Source of the DNA: Clostridia bacterium
GTDB taxonomy: Bacteria > Bacillota > Clostridia > Christensenellales > Aristaeellaceae
Assembly (NCBI GenBank): GCA_017470945.1
Contig: JAFUXH010000154.1
Location: 1 to 43,235 of the forward strand
Direction of reading: 5' to 3'
Length of the DNA stretch: 43,235 bases
Shown: positions 1 to 12,853 of the stretch, piece after piece
How the letters are laid out: each line of letters starts with the position of its first letter
How positions within the stretch are numbered: position 1 is the first letter of the stretch
Translations under genes and position numbers: made by a program
The notes under the pieces: model-generated
Told to the model about the DNA's origin: nothing
The model's database searches: none
The model's input: the letters and a program-made list of their open reading frames with translations, nothing else

Positions 1-1
1 C

Positions 2-427
2 CGCATCGAAACCACCGAGGCCAAGGCCAAGGAAGTGCGCAGCATCGTGGATAAAATGATCACCCTCGCCATCCGCGAGTATGATCAGACCGTGGAAGTA
101 GAAAAAGAATTCTACAACGATAAGAAGCAGATCGTGAAGGAAACCTTCGTGAACGACCTGCCTTCCAAGCTGCATGCCCGCCGCCTGATGATGGCTTACC
201 TGTATGATATCAAGGAAGCCAAGAAGGACGACGAGAATAAGGCCGATTACAAGGCCCGTACCAAGGATAACAAGCATCCCGTGGTGGAGAAGCTGTTCCG
301 CGAATACGGCCCCAAGTATCGTGCCCGCAACCAGGAAAAGGGCTGCGCCGGCGGCTATACCCGCATGTATAAGCTGGGCCCCCGCCGTGGCGATGCCGCT
401 GAAATGGTGATCATCGAATTGGTGTAA
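2..427 (+). CDS. rplQ: 50S ribosomal protein L17, 5'-truncated by window edge
   Basis: Structural protein of the large ribosomal subunit, usually the last gene of the alpha (rpoA) operon. The frame is open from base 2, so the N-terminus lies off the window; 141 residues remain. Family signatures are the TTEAKAKE segment, LHARR, and the C-terminal [19 protein letters not shown] followed by an IIELV end. Compared with Bacillus L17 (about 120 residues in total), this copy has an extra stretch of nearly 30 charged residues between the ITLA segment and LHARR, and a further lysine/aspartate-rich extension after it. The identity is certain; the insertion is unusual. A terminator follows directly, consistent with the end of the operon. 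Confidence 0.97.
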   Translation, partial: RIETTEAKAKEVRSIVDKMITLAIREYDQTVEVEKEFYNDKKQIVKETFVNDLPSKLHARRLMMAYLYDIKEAKKDDENKADYKARTKDNKHPVVEKLFREYGPKYRARNQEKGCAGGYTRMYKLGPRRGDAAEMVIIELV

Positions 428-440
428 TGCGGAAGCATGC

Positions 441-475
441 AAACAGGCTGCGCGCAAAGCGCGGCCTGTTTTTTC
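441..475 (+). terminator. Rho-independent terminator after rplQ
   Basis: AACAGGC and CGCGC arms (TG bulge) pair with GCGCG and GCCTGTT around an AAA loop, followed by a run of six T. It starts 14 bases after the rplQ stop and ends the ribosomal operon. Confidence 0.9.
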
Positions 476-548
476 GTGTCAGGAAATCACACAATTGGTA
501 CGATCATTTGCGGGATTATTACAAAAGGCATACATTTTTTTCGGCTGC

Positions 549-577
549 TTGAAATAGCGATGCAAGGGTGATAAAAT
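549..577 (+). promoter_or_regulatory. Sigma-A type promoter for the 610-1080 gene
   Basis: TTGAAA at 549-554 and TAAAAT at 572-577, separated by exactly 17 bases. Transcription would start near 584, which supports translation from the ATG at 610 rather than from an in-frame ATG at 568. Confidence 0.6.
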
Positions 578-609
578 GTACAATATGTTGTGGAAAGGAG
601 CCCGAAGGG

Positions 610-1080
610 ATGGGTGGATGGCCGCTTTTCTTTGGGGCCGCTTTGGTGGCGGCCATCATTGCCTTGCTGGCGGATCGCAACAGGCGGCAGCATGAACAGG
701 TGTACGCGGAGCGGATGCGGCGCAGCATGCTGTATTACGAGATCTACGATCTGGTGCTGGTGGCCAAGGAGCATGAAATCGATCGGGTGCAGATCGAGCG
801 GAACCGCATCGTGTTTTACGCGGTGTATCCCCCGGGGAAGATCGGGGAATACGTGCTGTCTGATCACGGGCATCGGCCCCTGAACCCCCAGCGGACGCTG
901 GCCCTGGTGCAAGCCCTGATGGCCGACGTGCCCATCCTGGAGGAAAACCGGTATTACCGCTTGCAGCGCTACGCCGTCACGCGGCCCAACGGGCAAAAGG
1001 ATTACGGCTATCAATTCACCATCCGCAGCGCGTATAAGACCAAATTGATGTATGCCCGGCAGCAGCCGTGGATCGGATGA
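610..1080 (+). CDS. Hypothetical small membrane-anchored protein
   Basis: A 156-residue protein that I do not recognise. Residues about 5-21 are a single hydrophobic segment (FFGAALVAAIIALLA), followed by an arginine-rich stretch that suggests an N-terminal anchor with a cytoplasmic domain. The remainder is a mixed, charged and tyrosine-rich domain without a visible catalytic motif. The ATG at 610 is chosen because GGAAAGGAG lies about 9 bases upstream and the promoter at 549-577 would start transcription downstream of the alternative ATG at 568. It is a single-gene unit flanked by terminators. The frame is convincing, the function unknown. Confidence 0.75.
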   Translation: MGGWPLFFGAALVAAIIALLADRNRRQHEQVYAERMRRSMLYYEIYDLVLVAKEHEIDRVQIERNRIVFYAVYPPGKIGEYVLSDHGHRPLNPQRTLALVQALMADVPILEENRYYRLQRYAVTRPNGQKDYGYQFTIRSAYKTKLMYARQQPWIG

Positions 1081-1115
1081 AAAAAGAACGTGAGGATCAG
1101 CGCACGTTCTTTTTT
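1080..1115 (+). terminator. Bidirectional terminator
   Basis: A 13-bp perfect inverted repeat, AAAAAAGAACGTG at 1080-1092 and its complement at 1103-1115, has an A-run on one side and a T-run on the other. It can end the plus-strand gene whose stop it overlaps and also the convergent minus-strand gene ending at 1156. Confidence 0.88.
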
Positions 1116-1155
1116 GTTGTGGTAAAAATCAGCACACGGTGGGGGAAACTGCTCA

Positions 1156-2655
1156 TCATTCATATCCGTAATTGCCCACGTGCCAGCCCTCGCTGGGGGC
1201 GCGGTACAGGATCCATTCATAATCGGAGCCGCTGCTCTCCAGGTCCCACAGGGGCATGGATTCCAAATCGCTGAACAGCTTCATGCTGCGATAACCGGTT
1301 TCCGTGCTCACCCACCAGGCGGTTGGATCGGCGTTTTCCGCATCTACGTACCGAAGCGCCTTTAGGACGCAGCCGGGGAAAGAATCGTATATATAGGCCG
1401 CTACGGCGTCCATGGCGGCGTGGATCTCCGCTTCGGAAAAGGTGACGGCTCGATCGATGCGCCGCGTGGCATGCTGAACAAAGCCATGGCTCCGGTCGAT
1501 GATTCTGGGCCGCAGAAAGCCCATCCAGAACGCGCCGTTCTGCCGCCCCTCCACCAGGTAATATCCACTGTCTGGCTCCTGGGCCAGCACCCGTACGCTG
1601 GCGCCTGAGCCGATGAAGCCGGTGGACAGGCCGCGCCCGCGGGGATCGTCGGTTTTTGCCGCCGTCTGTGTTACTACGCCATACAGATAATTCTGCCCAT
1701 CGGGCTGGAAGCACAGGGGTTCGTAGACGCTGAGCGTGTCCGCGGGCAGATCCTCCGCCCGAAGCCAGCCGAAGCGCTCCTGTTGATCCGAAAGGCCATA
1801 GCTGATCAGCAGCGATCCCTGCCAGGAGCCGTACACGGTGATTGCACCGTTGGTGGATACCATCGCCTTGCCCTTCCCGGCCCGGGGATAGGTGAGCCTT
1901 CTGTCGTCGTGGTCGGGGTTGGGGCCCTCATAGACGGGGTAGCGCTGGTTGGCGGGAAAAACACCCTTTTGCCCGATGAGCATCGTTGGGGCCAGGGGCG
2001 CCGCTTCCTCCGGGGAAAGAGGAATCTGGGCCAGGTCGCCGATCTGGCCAAAGGCCGTCAGGAAAGCTGTGGAACGGGTGACGGTCAACCCGTCCTCCGG
2101 GATAAAATCGCACCTGCCCGCCTCGTCGTCCGGCAGGATCGACCAGGAGGAGGTTTCCACGTACCAAAGCCGCCAAATGCCATCCCCCCGCCGCTCGATG
2201 GCATAATCCGCGTACAGCGCCGGGCCATACGCCGCATGGATGATCAGGTCGGGCAGGATCTCCTTTCCGTCCTGCAGCGCCACGGTGATGGCGGGGGCCG
2301 CTTCCGGGCCCAGTTCCCATTTTTCTGCCAGCGCCGTCAGGCTGAAGGGCAGATTGGCGCGCCATACCCAGCCCTGGGCCGTTTTCTGGAAGCAATGGAT
2401 GTCCGCCTGGCTGTCCCAGCGCAGCAGGGCAAAGGCTGCGTCGCTGAAAGGTGCGTCATCCCCCGTTTGTTCCTGCAATTCCATGGATCGGGCAGGCGTG
2501 AGCCAGCTTATGATCCGCGCGTCGGCGTAGTACGCATCCCCCTCGAAGAATGCCAGCGCCTCCGGCGGCACGGGCACATCGGCCGTCACTGCCATTCCCC
2601 AGGCGGGCAGGCACCACAGCAGCGCGCACAAGCCGGACAGGATCCATTTTCTCAT
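1156..2655 (-). CDS. Secreted protein with SH3-like region, unknown function
   Basis: A 499-residue exported protein of unknown role. The N-terminus (MRKWILSGLCALLWCLPAWGMA) is a classical signal peptide with an Ala-rich cleavage region. The middle of the protein holds two stretches resembling bacterial SH3 repeats: one around TNGAITVYGSWQGS ending in FGWLRAEDLP, and a second around GSGASVRVLAQEPDSGYYLV. The start at 2655 is preferred over an ATG 18 bases upstream because AAAGGGG then sits about 8 bases before it. The gene lies just downstream of the rpoC terminator and is probably a separate unit. It may act at the cell wall; this is inference from the secretion signal and the SH3-like folds. 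Confidence 0.75.
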   Translation of the reverse strand: MRKWILSGLCALLWCLPAWGMAVTADVPVPPEALAFFEGDAYYADARIISWLTPARSMELQEQTGDDAPFSDAAFALLRWDSQADIHCFQKTAQGWVWRANLPFSLTALAEKWELGPEAAPAITVALQDGKEILPDLIIHAAYGPALYADYAIERRGDGIWRLWYVETSSWSILPDDEAGRCDFIPEDGLTVTRSTAFLTAFGQIGDLAQIPLSPEEAAPLAPTMLIGQKGVFPANQRYPVYEGPNPDHDDRRLTYPRAGKGKAMVSTNGAITVYGSWQGSLLISYGLSDQQERFGWLRAEDLPADTLSVYEPLCFQPDGQNYLYGVVTQTAAKTDDPRGRGLSTGFIGSGASVRVLAQEPDSGYYLVEGRQNGAFWMGFLRPRIIDRSHGFVQHATRRIDRAVTFSEAEIHAAMDAVAAYIYDSFPGCVLKALRYVDAENADPTAWWVSTETGYRSMKLFSDLESMPLWDLESSGSDYEWILYRAPSEGWHVGNYGYE

Positions 2656-2712
2656 GCGTTCATCCCCTTTCATCGTTCATCTATACAGACGATTTGGAGG
2701 AGCATATTGTTA

Positions 2713-2752
2713 CAAAAAACAGCGGATTCCGCGTTTTGCGAAATCCGCTGTT
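2713..2752 (-). terminator. Terminator of the rpoBC operon
   Basis: On the minus strand, AACAGCGGATT(T/C)CGC pairs with GCGGAATCCGCTGTT around an AAAAC loop and runs into T6. It begins a few bases after the rpoC stop. Confidence 0.9.
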
Positions 2753-2764
2753 GGTTTTGTTCGG

Positions 2765-6322
<3,558 letters not shown>

Positions 6323-6356
6323 GGATTATTTTCTCCCTCCGCTTTGGCCGATGCAG

Positions 6357-9300
6357 TTACTCGATATCGTCGTCGTCCAGCTTGATATCATCCAGCACGT
6401 CGTCCACTTCGAAATCGTCGAAATCGTCGTCCAGGCTGATATCCTCGTCCAGGTCGATATCGTCGCCTTCGGGCAGCGCCACCGATTCGGATTCGAAATC
6501 GTTCTCGGGCAGGGGCTCGCGGCCGGCGGGCAGCGAATCGCCCATATCGTCGTCGTCGTCATCCAATTCGCGGATCTCGATTTCCTGGTGATCCTCGCCC
6601 AGCACGCGGATATCCAGCGCCAGGGCCTGCAATTCCTTAATGAGCACCTTGAAGGATTCCGGCACGCCGGGGGTGGGGATGTTTTGGCCCTTCACGATGG
6701 ATTCGTAGGTCTTTACGCGGCCCACCACGTCGTCGGATTTCACCGTCAGGATCTCCTGCAGGGTGTTGGCGGCGCCGTACGCCTCCAGGGCCCACACTTC
6801 CATTTCGCCGAAGCGCTGGCCGCCGAACTGGGCCTTGCCGCCCAGGGGCTGCTGCGTCACCAGCGAATAGGGGCCGGTGGAGCGGGCATGCATCTTATCG
6901 TCCACCAGGTGGTGCAGCTTGAGGAAGTACATGATGCCCACGGTGACGGGATTTTCAAAGGCATCGCCGGTGCGGCCGTCGTACAGAATGGTTTTGCCGT
7001 CGGGGCGCAATCCGGCCTTGATCAGGCATTCTTCGATATCTTCCTTGGTGGCGCCGTCGAACACGGGGGTGGCGATGTGCCAGCCCAGGGTGCGGGCGGC
7101 GATACCCAGGTGCACTTCCAGCACCTGCCCGATGTTCATACGGGAGGGCACGCCCAGGGGGTTCAGCACGATATCCAGGGGCGTGCCGTCGGGCAGGAAG
7201 GGCATATCCTCCTCGCGCAGGATGCGGGAGACAACGCCCTTGTTGCCGTGGCGGCCGGACATTTTATCGCCCACGCTGATCTTGCGCTTCTGGGCGATGT
7301 AAACGCGCACCATTTCGTTGACGCCGGGGCTCAGTTCATCCTTATTTTCCCGGGTGAAGATCTTCACGTCCACAATGATGCCGCCCTCGCCGTGGGGCAC
7401 CTTCAGGGAGGTATCGCGCACTTCCCGGGCCTTTTCGCCGAAGATGGCCCGCAGCAGGCGTTCCTCCGCCGTCAGCTCGGTTTCGCCCTTGGGGGTTACC
7501 TTGCCCACCAGGATGTCGCCGCTGCGCACCTCCGCGCCGATGCGGATGATGCCGTTCTCGTCCAGATCCTTGATGGCGTCCTCGCCCACGTTGGGGATAT
7601 CGCGGGTGATTTCTTCCGGGCCCAGCTTGGTTTCCCGGGCTTCGGATTCGTATTCCTCGATGTGAATGGAGGTATATTTATCTTCTTTGACCAGCCGTTC
7701 GCTGATCAGCACGGCGTCCTCGTAGTTGTAGCCTTCCCAGGTCATGAAGCCGATCAGCATGTTGCGGCCCAGGCCGATCTCGCCGTTTTCGGTGGAGGGG
7801 CCGTCCGCCAGCAGGTCGCCCACTTCGATACGCTGGCCGAAGGAGACCCGGGGATGCTGGTTGATGCAGGTGCCCTGGTTGCTGCGGGCAAATTTGGTCA
7901 GCCGGTAGCTGTGCTTTTCGCCCAGGTCGTCCTGGATCACGATTTCATCGGCAGCCACGGAATACACCGTGCCGGCGTGCTTGCTCAGCAGCACCACGCC
8001 GGAATCGTGGGCGGCCTTGTATTCCATGCCGGTGCCCACGATGGGGGCTTCGGGCACCAGCAGCGGCACCGCCTGGCGCTGCATGTTGGAGCCCATCAGG
8101 GCGCGGTTAGCGTCGTCGTTTTCCAGGAAGGGGATCATGGCCGTGGCCACGGATACCACCTGCTTGGGGGATACGTCGATATAATCCACGTCCTTGGCGG
8201 GCACTTCGATGGTTTCATCCCGCCAGCGCACCACGACCCGCTGGTTGATGAAGCGGCCTTCGGCGTCCAGGGGCTCCTTGGCCTGGCCCACTTTATAATT
8301 ATCTTCTTCGTCGGCGGTCATGTAAACGATCTGATCCGTCACCTTGCCGGTTTCCTTGTCCACATAGCGGTACGGCGCTTCGATGAAGCCGTATTCGTTG
8401 ATGCGGGCGTAGGTGGCCAGGGAGCCGATCAGGCCGATGTTGGGGCCTTCAGGGGTCTCGATGGGGCAGATGCGGGCGTAGTGGGAATAGTGCACGTCGC
8501 GCACTTCCATACCCGCGCGGTCGCGGTTCAAGCCGCCGGGGCCCAGGGCGCTCAGGCGGCGCTTATGGGTCAATTCCGCCAGGGGGTTGGGCTGATCCAT
8601 GAACTGGCTCAGCTGGGAGGAGCCGAAAAACTCCTTGATGGCGGCGGATACGGGGCGGATGTTGATCAGTTCGCCGGGCTTGACGTCGTTGGCGTCCTGA
8701 ATGGCCATGCGCTCGCGCACCACGCGCTCCAGGCGGCTCAGGCCGATGCGCACCTGGTTCTGCAGCAGTTCGCCCACGGACCGCAGGCGGCGGTTACCCA
8801 GGTGGTCGATATCATCGGTGGTGCCCACGCCGTAGGGCAGGCCCAGCAGATAGCTGACGGAAGCCACGATGTCGTCGATGATGATGTGCTTGGGCACCAG
8901 ATCGTGCACGTGCTCGGATACGACCTTGAACAGATCCTCCTCCGCCACGCCCTCAATGGTGGACAGCAGGGTGGGCAGGTGCACCATTTCCAGGATGCCC
9001 GCCTCCTTGGGATCGAAGGGCAGGAAACCGGCGGCGTCCACAAAATTATTGCCGATCACCTTATGGATCACGTTTTCGCACTTGAGCAGCACCACGTTGA
9101 CGCCGGCATTCTGAATGGCCTTGGCCTGGGCGCGGGTAATGACGCTGCCCTTGCTCACCATCACTTCCCCGGTCAGGGGGTTGATCACATCCTCGGCAGC
9201 TTCATGGCCGGCGATCCGGGCGGACAGGCCCAGCTTTTTATTGAATTTATAGCGGCCCACGCGCATCAGGTCGTAGCGCTTGGGGTCGAAAAACAGGCTG

Positions 9301-10070
9301 CGCAGCAGCGCCTTGGCCCCATCCTCCGTGGGCGGCTCGCCGGGCTTCTGCCGGCGGTAGATCTCCAGCAGGCCCTGGGTCTGGGTCTTGGTGGAGTCGG
9401 CCCGGGCGATGGTGGTCATCAGGCGCTCATCCTCGCCCAGCAGGTCGGTGATTTCCTGATCGGTGCCGTAGCCCAGGGCGCGCAGCAGCACGGTGATGGG
9501 CAATTTACGGGCGCGGTCGATGCGCACCCACAGGGCATCGTTGGAGTCGGTTTCATATTCCAGCCAGGCGCCCCGGTTGGGGATGATCTGGGAAGAGAAC
9601 AGGTGCTTGCCGGCCTTATCGATCTGCACGTCAAAATAAGCGCCGGGGGAGCGCACCAATTGGCTCACGATCACGCGCTCGGCGCCATTGATGATAAAGG
9701 TGCCGTGCTCGGTCATCAGCGGGAAATCGCCCATAAAGACTTCCGATTCCTTGATTTCGCCGGTTTCCCGGTTCTTCAGGCGAACGAAAACCTTCAGTGG
9801 GGCAGCATAGGTCAAGTCACGCTCTTTGCAACGCTCCACAGAATTCTTGGGCGTTCCGTCCAGCGAGTAATCGACGAATTCCAGCACCAGATTTTCGCTG
9901 TAATCGGTGATGGGGGACACATCAGCCAGAACCTCTTTCAGATCCTCGGTCAGGAACCGCTTATAGCTGTTCTTCTGAACCTCGATCAGGTTGGGCATGT
10001 CCAGAACCTCGTCGATGCGCGAGAAGCTCATGCGCGTGCGCAGCTTCCCCATTTGGACCTCGTGCACCAT
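6357..10070 (-). CDS. rpoB: DNA-directed RNA polymerase subunit beta
   Basis: The 1237-residue beta subunit. The start at 10070 is chosen because AAAGGGGTGAT lies 7 bases upstream and the protein then begins [10 protein letters not shown], followed by the conserved [20 protein letters not shown]; an upstream ATG at 10115 has no such support. The rifampicin-binding segment (residues 481-507) has the sensitive-type residues: D492, H502 and S507, equivalent to E. coli D516, H526 and S531. The last 70 or so residues are extremely acidic (long Asp/Glu runs), an extension beyond the conserved core. It is the first gene of rpoBC and is driven by a near-consensus promoter at 10214-10242, with no rplJ-rplL directly upstream. 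Confidence 0.98.
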   Translation of the reverse strand: MVHEVQMGKLRTRMSFSRIDEVLDMPNLIEVQKNSYKRFLTEDLKEVLADVSPITDYSENLVLEFVDYSLDGTPKNSVERCKERDLTYAAPLKVFVRLKNRETGEIKESEVFMGDFPLMTEHGTFIINGAERVIVSQLVRSPGAYFDVQIDKAGKHLFSSQIIPNRGAWLEYETDSNDALWVRIDRARKLPITVLLRALGYGTDQEITDLLGEDERLMTTIARADSTKTQTQGLLEIYRRQKPGEPPTEDGAKALLRSLFFDPKRYDLMRVGRYKFNKKLGLSARIAGHEAAEDVINPLTGEVMVSKGSVITRAQAKAIQNAGVNVVLLKCENVIHKVIGNNFVDAAGFLPFDPKEAGILEMVHLPTLLSTIEGVAEEDLFKVVSEHVHDLVPKHIIIDDIVASVSYLLGLPYGVGTTDDIDHLGNRRLRSVGELLQNQVRIGLSRLERVVRERMAIQDANDVKPGELINIRPVSAAIKEFFGSSQLSQFMDQPNPLAELTHKRRLSALGPGGLNRDRAGMEVRDVHYSHYARICPIETPEGPNIGLIGSLATYARINEYGFIEAPYRYVDKETGKVTDQIVYMTADEEDNYKVGQAKEPLDAEGRFINQRVVVRWRDETIEVPAKDVDYIDVSPKQVVSVATAMIPFLENDDANRALMGSNMQRQAVPLLVPEAPIVGTGMEYKAAHDSGVVLLSKHAGTVYSVAADEIVIQDDLGEKHSYRLTKFARSNQGTCINQHPRVSFGQRIEVGDLLADGPSTENGEIGLGRNMLIGFMTWEGYNYEDAVLISERLVKEDKYTSIHIEEYESEARETKLGPEEITRDIPNVGEDAIKDLDENGIIRIGAEVRSGDILVGKVTPKGETELTAEERLLRAIFGEKAREVRDTSLKVPHGEGGIIVDVKIFTRENKDELSPGVNEMVRVYIAQKRKISVGDKMSGRHGNKGVVSRILREEDMPFLPDGTPLDIVLNPLGVPSRMNIGQVLEVHLGIAARTLGWHIATPVFDGATKEDIEECLIKAGLRPDGKTILYDGRTGDAFENPVTVGIMYFLKLHHLVDDKMHARSTGPYSLVTQQPLGGKAQFGGQRFGEMEVWALEAYGAANTLQEILTVKSDDVVGRVKTYESIVKGQNIPTPGVPESFKVLIKELQALALDIRVLGEDHQEIEIRELDDDDDDMGDSLPAGREPLPENDFESESVALPEGDDIDLDEDISLDDDFDDFEVDDVLDDIKLDDDDIE

Positions 10071-10135
10071 AAAAGCTATCACCCCTTTATTGCTGCCCAG
10101 CACGGAAATGCGCACACTGGCCCCTACCCCGTTCT

Positions 10136-10165
10136 TTTCCTTTTGAAATGGCTTTCAAAAGGAAA
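10136..10165 (-). promoter_or_regulatory. Perfect 13-bp hairpin in the rpoB leader
   Basis: TTTCCTTTTGAAA and its exact complement are separated by a 4-base loop. The hairpin lies inside the predicted 5' untranslated region of rpoBC, between the promoter and the rpoB ribosome site. No T-run follows on the minus strand, so it is not an ordinary terminator; it could be a stability, processing or attenuation element. Confidence 0.7.
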
Positions 10166-10213
10166 TGGGTATGAGCATAAAGGCGCATCTTACCGATACC
10201 GATGCAATCATAA

Positions 10214-10242
10214 AGTATAGCATAACTGTATCTGCCTGTCAA
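10214..10242 (-). promoter_or_regulatory. Sigma-A promoter of rpoBC
   Basis: On the minus strand TTGACA (10237-10242) and TATACT (10214-10219) have a 17-base spacer. The predicted start near 10207 gives a leader of about 137 bases. Confidence 0.9.
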
Positions 10243-10334
10243 TAGCTGCTTCGCCTTGTTTTTCACTTTTTGATCGATTTTTCTGCTTTTTGCTTTTTTG
10301 CGTGCGGAAGTTTTTGATAAAACGAGGGAGCATT

Positions 10335-10371
10335 GGAAAAACGCCGCGAAGGCGATGGCCCCGCGGCGTCG
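10335..10371 (-). terminator. Terminator after the DUF4097 gene
   Basis: On the minus strand ACGCCGCG and CGCGGCGT pair around a 13-base loop and are followed by T5. It insulates the PadR/DUF4097 unit from rpoBC. Confidence 0.85.
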
Positions 10372-10403
10372 AGAAAAATAATAGGAAAGATGTGTTTCCC
10401 GCC

Positions 10404-11672
10404 TTACCCCTCGAAGGACAAATCGATGTTCCCGTTGGATGTGCGCGCCGTCAGGGGCAGAGGACCCGCCTGGCTGCGGGGCAGGGAATTATGGCCGTTG
10501 CTGGTGCTGCTCTGGATGGCCCAATCCGCCTGGGCGCCGGGCAGCGTGCCTCGGATGTTGCCGTTGCTGGTGCGGATTTCGATGGCCCGGGCCGCCAGGC
10601 TGCCCACCAGGATGCTGCCGTTGCTGGAGATCAGCTTCAGGGCGGGGGCGGAAAGGTCCTCCGCGTTCAGCCGGCCGTTGGAGGTGGTCAGCACGAGGGG
10701 CTCGCCCGCCCGCAGGCCGACGGCCTCGATCCGGGCGTTGGCGGTTTTGCCGGTCAGGAACTGTTTGGCCGTCACCCGGTCCAGCTCCAGGCGGCTGTTG
10801 CTGGTTTTGGCGGACAGGGATTTGCAGGTGATGTTTCGCATGCGGATCCGGCTGTTGCTGGTGGCCGCCTCCACAGCGCACAGGGCGTGCAGCCCCTCGG
10901 CCCGGATGGAGCCGTTGCTGGTGCGCACGAACAGATCGATCAGCGCGTCGGGCGGAACGGCCAATTCCACCATGGGGGCGGGCTGGTTCCAGATCAGGCG
11001 CAGGCCGTTGGAAAAGAAGGAAAAATTGAAGCCCCGGTTCCCGGCCGTTTCTTCCGACCGCAGGATCAGCACGCCGTGCTCCACCTGCGCCTGATAGGGG
11101 TTCCTGTCGTTGGTGTAATACACCAGCCGGACCTGATCGTCGGCGGCGGGCAGGATGGAAACGGGCATATCGGCAACTTCCAGCCGCACGGCCCGCAGCG
11201 CGTCCGCCGGGCACAGGAACACCTGGCGCTGGTAATCCCCCACCCGCTCCGGCATATCGGATGCTTCCGGCCTTTGGGGCGCTTCCGGAATTTCAGGCAT
11301 TTCAGGCATTTTGGGCATTTCGGGCGTTTCAGGCGCGTCGGGCTTTTGGGGCAGGTGCAGGCCCGCCGGAATGCCGTCGATCGCCTGCTGCACCCGGCGC
11401 AGCACACTGTCGGCCAGGGTGGAAAATTCCATCGCCTCATCCTGCATGCCCACGTGCAGGGGAGCGGGGCCCTCCTCCCCGCGCTCGGCCCGAAGCCGGG
11501 CGGCGATATCCGCCGGGCGCTCCATGGCGCTGACGGCGCTTTCCTCATCCATGCCGTCCTCGATGCGGTCATCCAGCATTTCGGTGTAAAAGGCCAGGGC
11601 CGCGGCCCGGTTTTCCTCCTGTAAAAATTGCAGCTCCTTGCCCAGGGCTACGATGTATTCCTCCCTGCTCAT
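10404..11672 (-). CDS. HAAS-domain and DUF4097 beta-helix protein
   Basis: A 422-residue protein. Residues about 1-75 (MSREEYIVALGKEL onward) look like a HAAS/DUF1700 helical domain of the kind that partners PadR regulators. Next comes a proline-rich linker with PEMPKMPEMP-type repeats. The C-terminal half is a DUF4097 beta-helix in which a T-S-N-(G/S/A) turn recurs nine times, about 20 residues apart, for example RTSNGSIR, KTSNSRLE and RTSNGNID. There is no signal peptide or membrane segment. The start at 11672 has AAGGAGG about 9 bases upstream. The PadR gene lies 127 bases upstream in the same direction, so the two are probably co-regulated; families of this kind are linked to envelope-stress or antimicrobial responses, and that role here is inference. 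Confidence 0.85.
   Translation of the reverse strand: MSREEYIVALGKELQFLQEENRAAALAFYTEMLDDRIEDGMDEESAVSAMERPADIAARLRAERGEEGPAPLHVGMQDEAMEFSTLADSVLRRVQQAIDGIPAGLHLPQKPDAPETPEMPKMPEMPEIPEAPQRPEASDMPERVGDYQRQVFLCPADALRAVRLEVADMPVSILPAADDQVRLVYYTNDRNPYQAQVEHGVLILRSEETAGNRGFNFSFFSNGLRLIWNQPAPMVELAVPPDALIDLFVRTSNGSIRAEGLHALCAVEAATSNSRIRMRNITCKSLSAKTSNSRLELDRVTAKQFLTGKTANARIEAVGLRAGEPLVLTTSNGRLNAEDLSAPALKLISSNGSILVGSLAARAIEIRTSNGNIRGTLPGAQADWAIQSSTSNGHNSLPRSQAGPLPLTARTSNGNIDLSFEG
11287..11349 (-). repeat. 9-bp minisatellite encoding the proline-rich linker
   Basis: Seven head-to-tail 9-bp units close to GGCATTTCA (plus strand), encoding Pro-Glu-Met / Pro-Lys-Met triplets. The unit length is a multiple of three, so copy-number change would lengthen or shorten the linker without breaking the frame. 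Confidence 0.8.
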
Positions 11673-11799
11673 AGCAGATTTCCTCCTTCTCTCCTCAGCG
11701 GTGTGACGGGCTTTTCCCCCGGCAGCAGATGGGGTTCCATCCGGCGCCAGCGGGGCGGGGCGGCGACGGGCCGGCGGCGGCAGCAGCATCTTTCAGGCC

Positions 11800-12114
11800 T
11801 CATGCCCTCACCCCCTGAGCGATAAAATCGTACACCCGCTTGACCTCGGCCCATTCCGTCAGGAAATCGGCGATCCGCCGCCGCCCATCCTCCGTAATGG
11901 CGTAATATTTCCGCAAGCGGCTGTTGTGCTCCACCGAATACACCGTCAGGCACCCGTTGGCTTCCAGCCGCCGCAGCACCGGGTACAGCGTGGATTCCGA
12001 CAGCGTCATCAGCGGGGCGATATCCTTGATCAATTGATAGCCGTAGGAATCGCCCTTGGCCAGGATGGACAGGATGCACACGTCCACCATGCCCTTTTTC
12101 ATCTGCGCGTCCAT
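11800..12114 (-). CDS. PadR-family transcriptional regulator
   Basis: A 104-residue winged-helix repressor. Family hallmarks are the opening MKKGMVDVCILSILAKG, the YGYQLIKDI recognition region and LSESTLYPVLRRLEANG, the usual PadR DNA-contact segment, followed by RKYYAITEDGRRR. The ATG at 12114 is preferred over a GTG 9 bases upstream because AGGAGG is then 9 bases away. It probably represses its own promoter, which contains a palindrome over the -10 box, and the HAAS/DUF4097 gene downstream. The inducing signal cannot be read from the sequence. Confidence 0.93.
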   Translation of the reverse strand: MDAQMKKGMVDVCILSILAKGDSYGYQLIKDIAPLMTLSESTLYPVLRRLEANGCLTVYSVEHNSRLRKYYAITEDGRRRIADFLTEWAEVKRVYDFIAQGVRA

Positions 12115-12134
12115 GGGCTTCACCTCCTGTTAGC

Positions 12135-12166
12135 AATACTATATAACACATAGTATTATTTGTCAA
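12135..12166 (-). promoter_or_regulatory. PadR promoter with overlapping operator-like palindrome
   Basis: On the minus strand TTGACA (12161-12166), a 17-base spacer and TATAGT (12138-12143) make a near-consensus promoter. A perfect 8-bp inverted repeat, AATACTAT and ATAGTATT with a 7-base spacer (12135-12157), covers the -10 box. Its ATAC...GTAT form resembles described PadR sites, so autorepression is likely. Confidence 0.8.
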
Positions 12167-12313
12167 GTAATATTTTTAAAAAAATAATATTATTTTTCAG
12201 AAATGCTTCGCACCGGCGTTTTTTTCGCATTCTTGATCAGCAGGCAGGATTTTTTTCCATCGAAAAAGAATTATATAGGATATATCGTATCAATTTGGGG
12301 GAGGAAACGCCAT

Positions 12314-12853
12314 ATGCCCCTCAGCTTACCCAAACGACCGCCGGATGACGAGCAGCGCCTGGTGGTGCTGCAGGCGCTGCTCCGGCTGGGCCCCTGCACG
12401 GAATTGCAATTGCTCACTTTTATGGCCGAATACGACCTGATGAATTATTTCGATATGATGATCGCCCTGCAGGATCTGTGCGCCAGGGGCCAGGCGGTGC
12501 GGGAAAAGCGCCGCGCCGGGTATCTGTACCAGACCACCGAGGCGGGGCGGGAGGCGCTGACCCTGTTCGGCGGGCGGGTGCCCCCCAGCGTGAAGAAGCT
12601 GCTGGAGGAGACCGGGCCGGATTGGCGGCGGCGCTTCCAGCAGGAGGATCAATACCGCCATGAGATCCGGCAGACGGAACGGGGGGAATACGAACTGACC
12701 CTGACGGTGCTGGAGCAGGATATGGACATGCTGCGCCTTTCCCTCACGCTGCCCACCCGGGATCTGGCCAATCAGCTGGCGGAGGGGTGGCCCCGGCGGG
12801 CCAGCCAGATTTACGAATCGGTGATCCGCACCCTGACGGAGGAGAAGGAATGA
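12314..12853 (+). CDS. DUF4364 family winged-helix protein
   Basis: A 179-residue protein of the clostridial DUF4364 family. It has a predicted winged-helix N-terminus ([33 protein letters not shown], shown in part by its helix-turn-helix spacing) and a C-terminal alpha/beta part ending [13 protein letters not shown]. The start at 12314 is chosen because GGGGGAGG lies 9 bases upstream; frame that is open further upstream does not resemble the family. The stop overlaps the ispDF start by ATGA, so translation is probably coupled. The function is unknown; a regulatory role is only inferred from the fold. Confidence 0.85.
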   Translation: MPLSLPKRPPDDEQRLVVLQALLRLGPCTELQLLTFMAEYDLMNYFDMMIALQDLCARGQAVREKRRAGYLYQTTEAGREALTLFGGRVPPSVKKLLEETGPDWRRRFQQEDQYRHEIRQTERGEYELTLTVLEQDMDMLRLSLTLPTRDLANQLAEGWPRRASQIYESVIRTLTEEKE

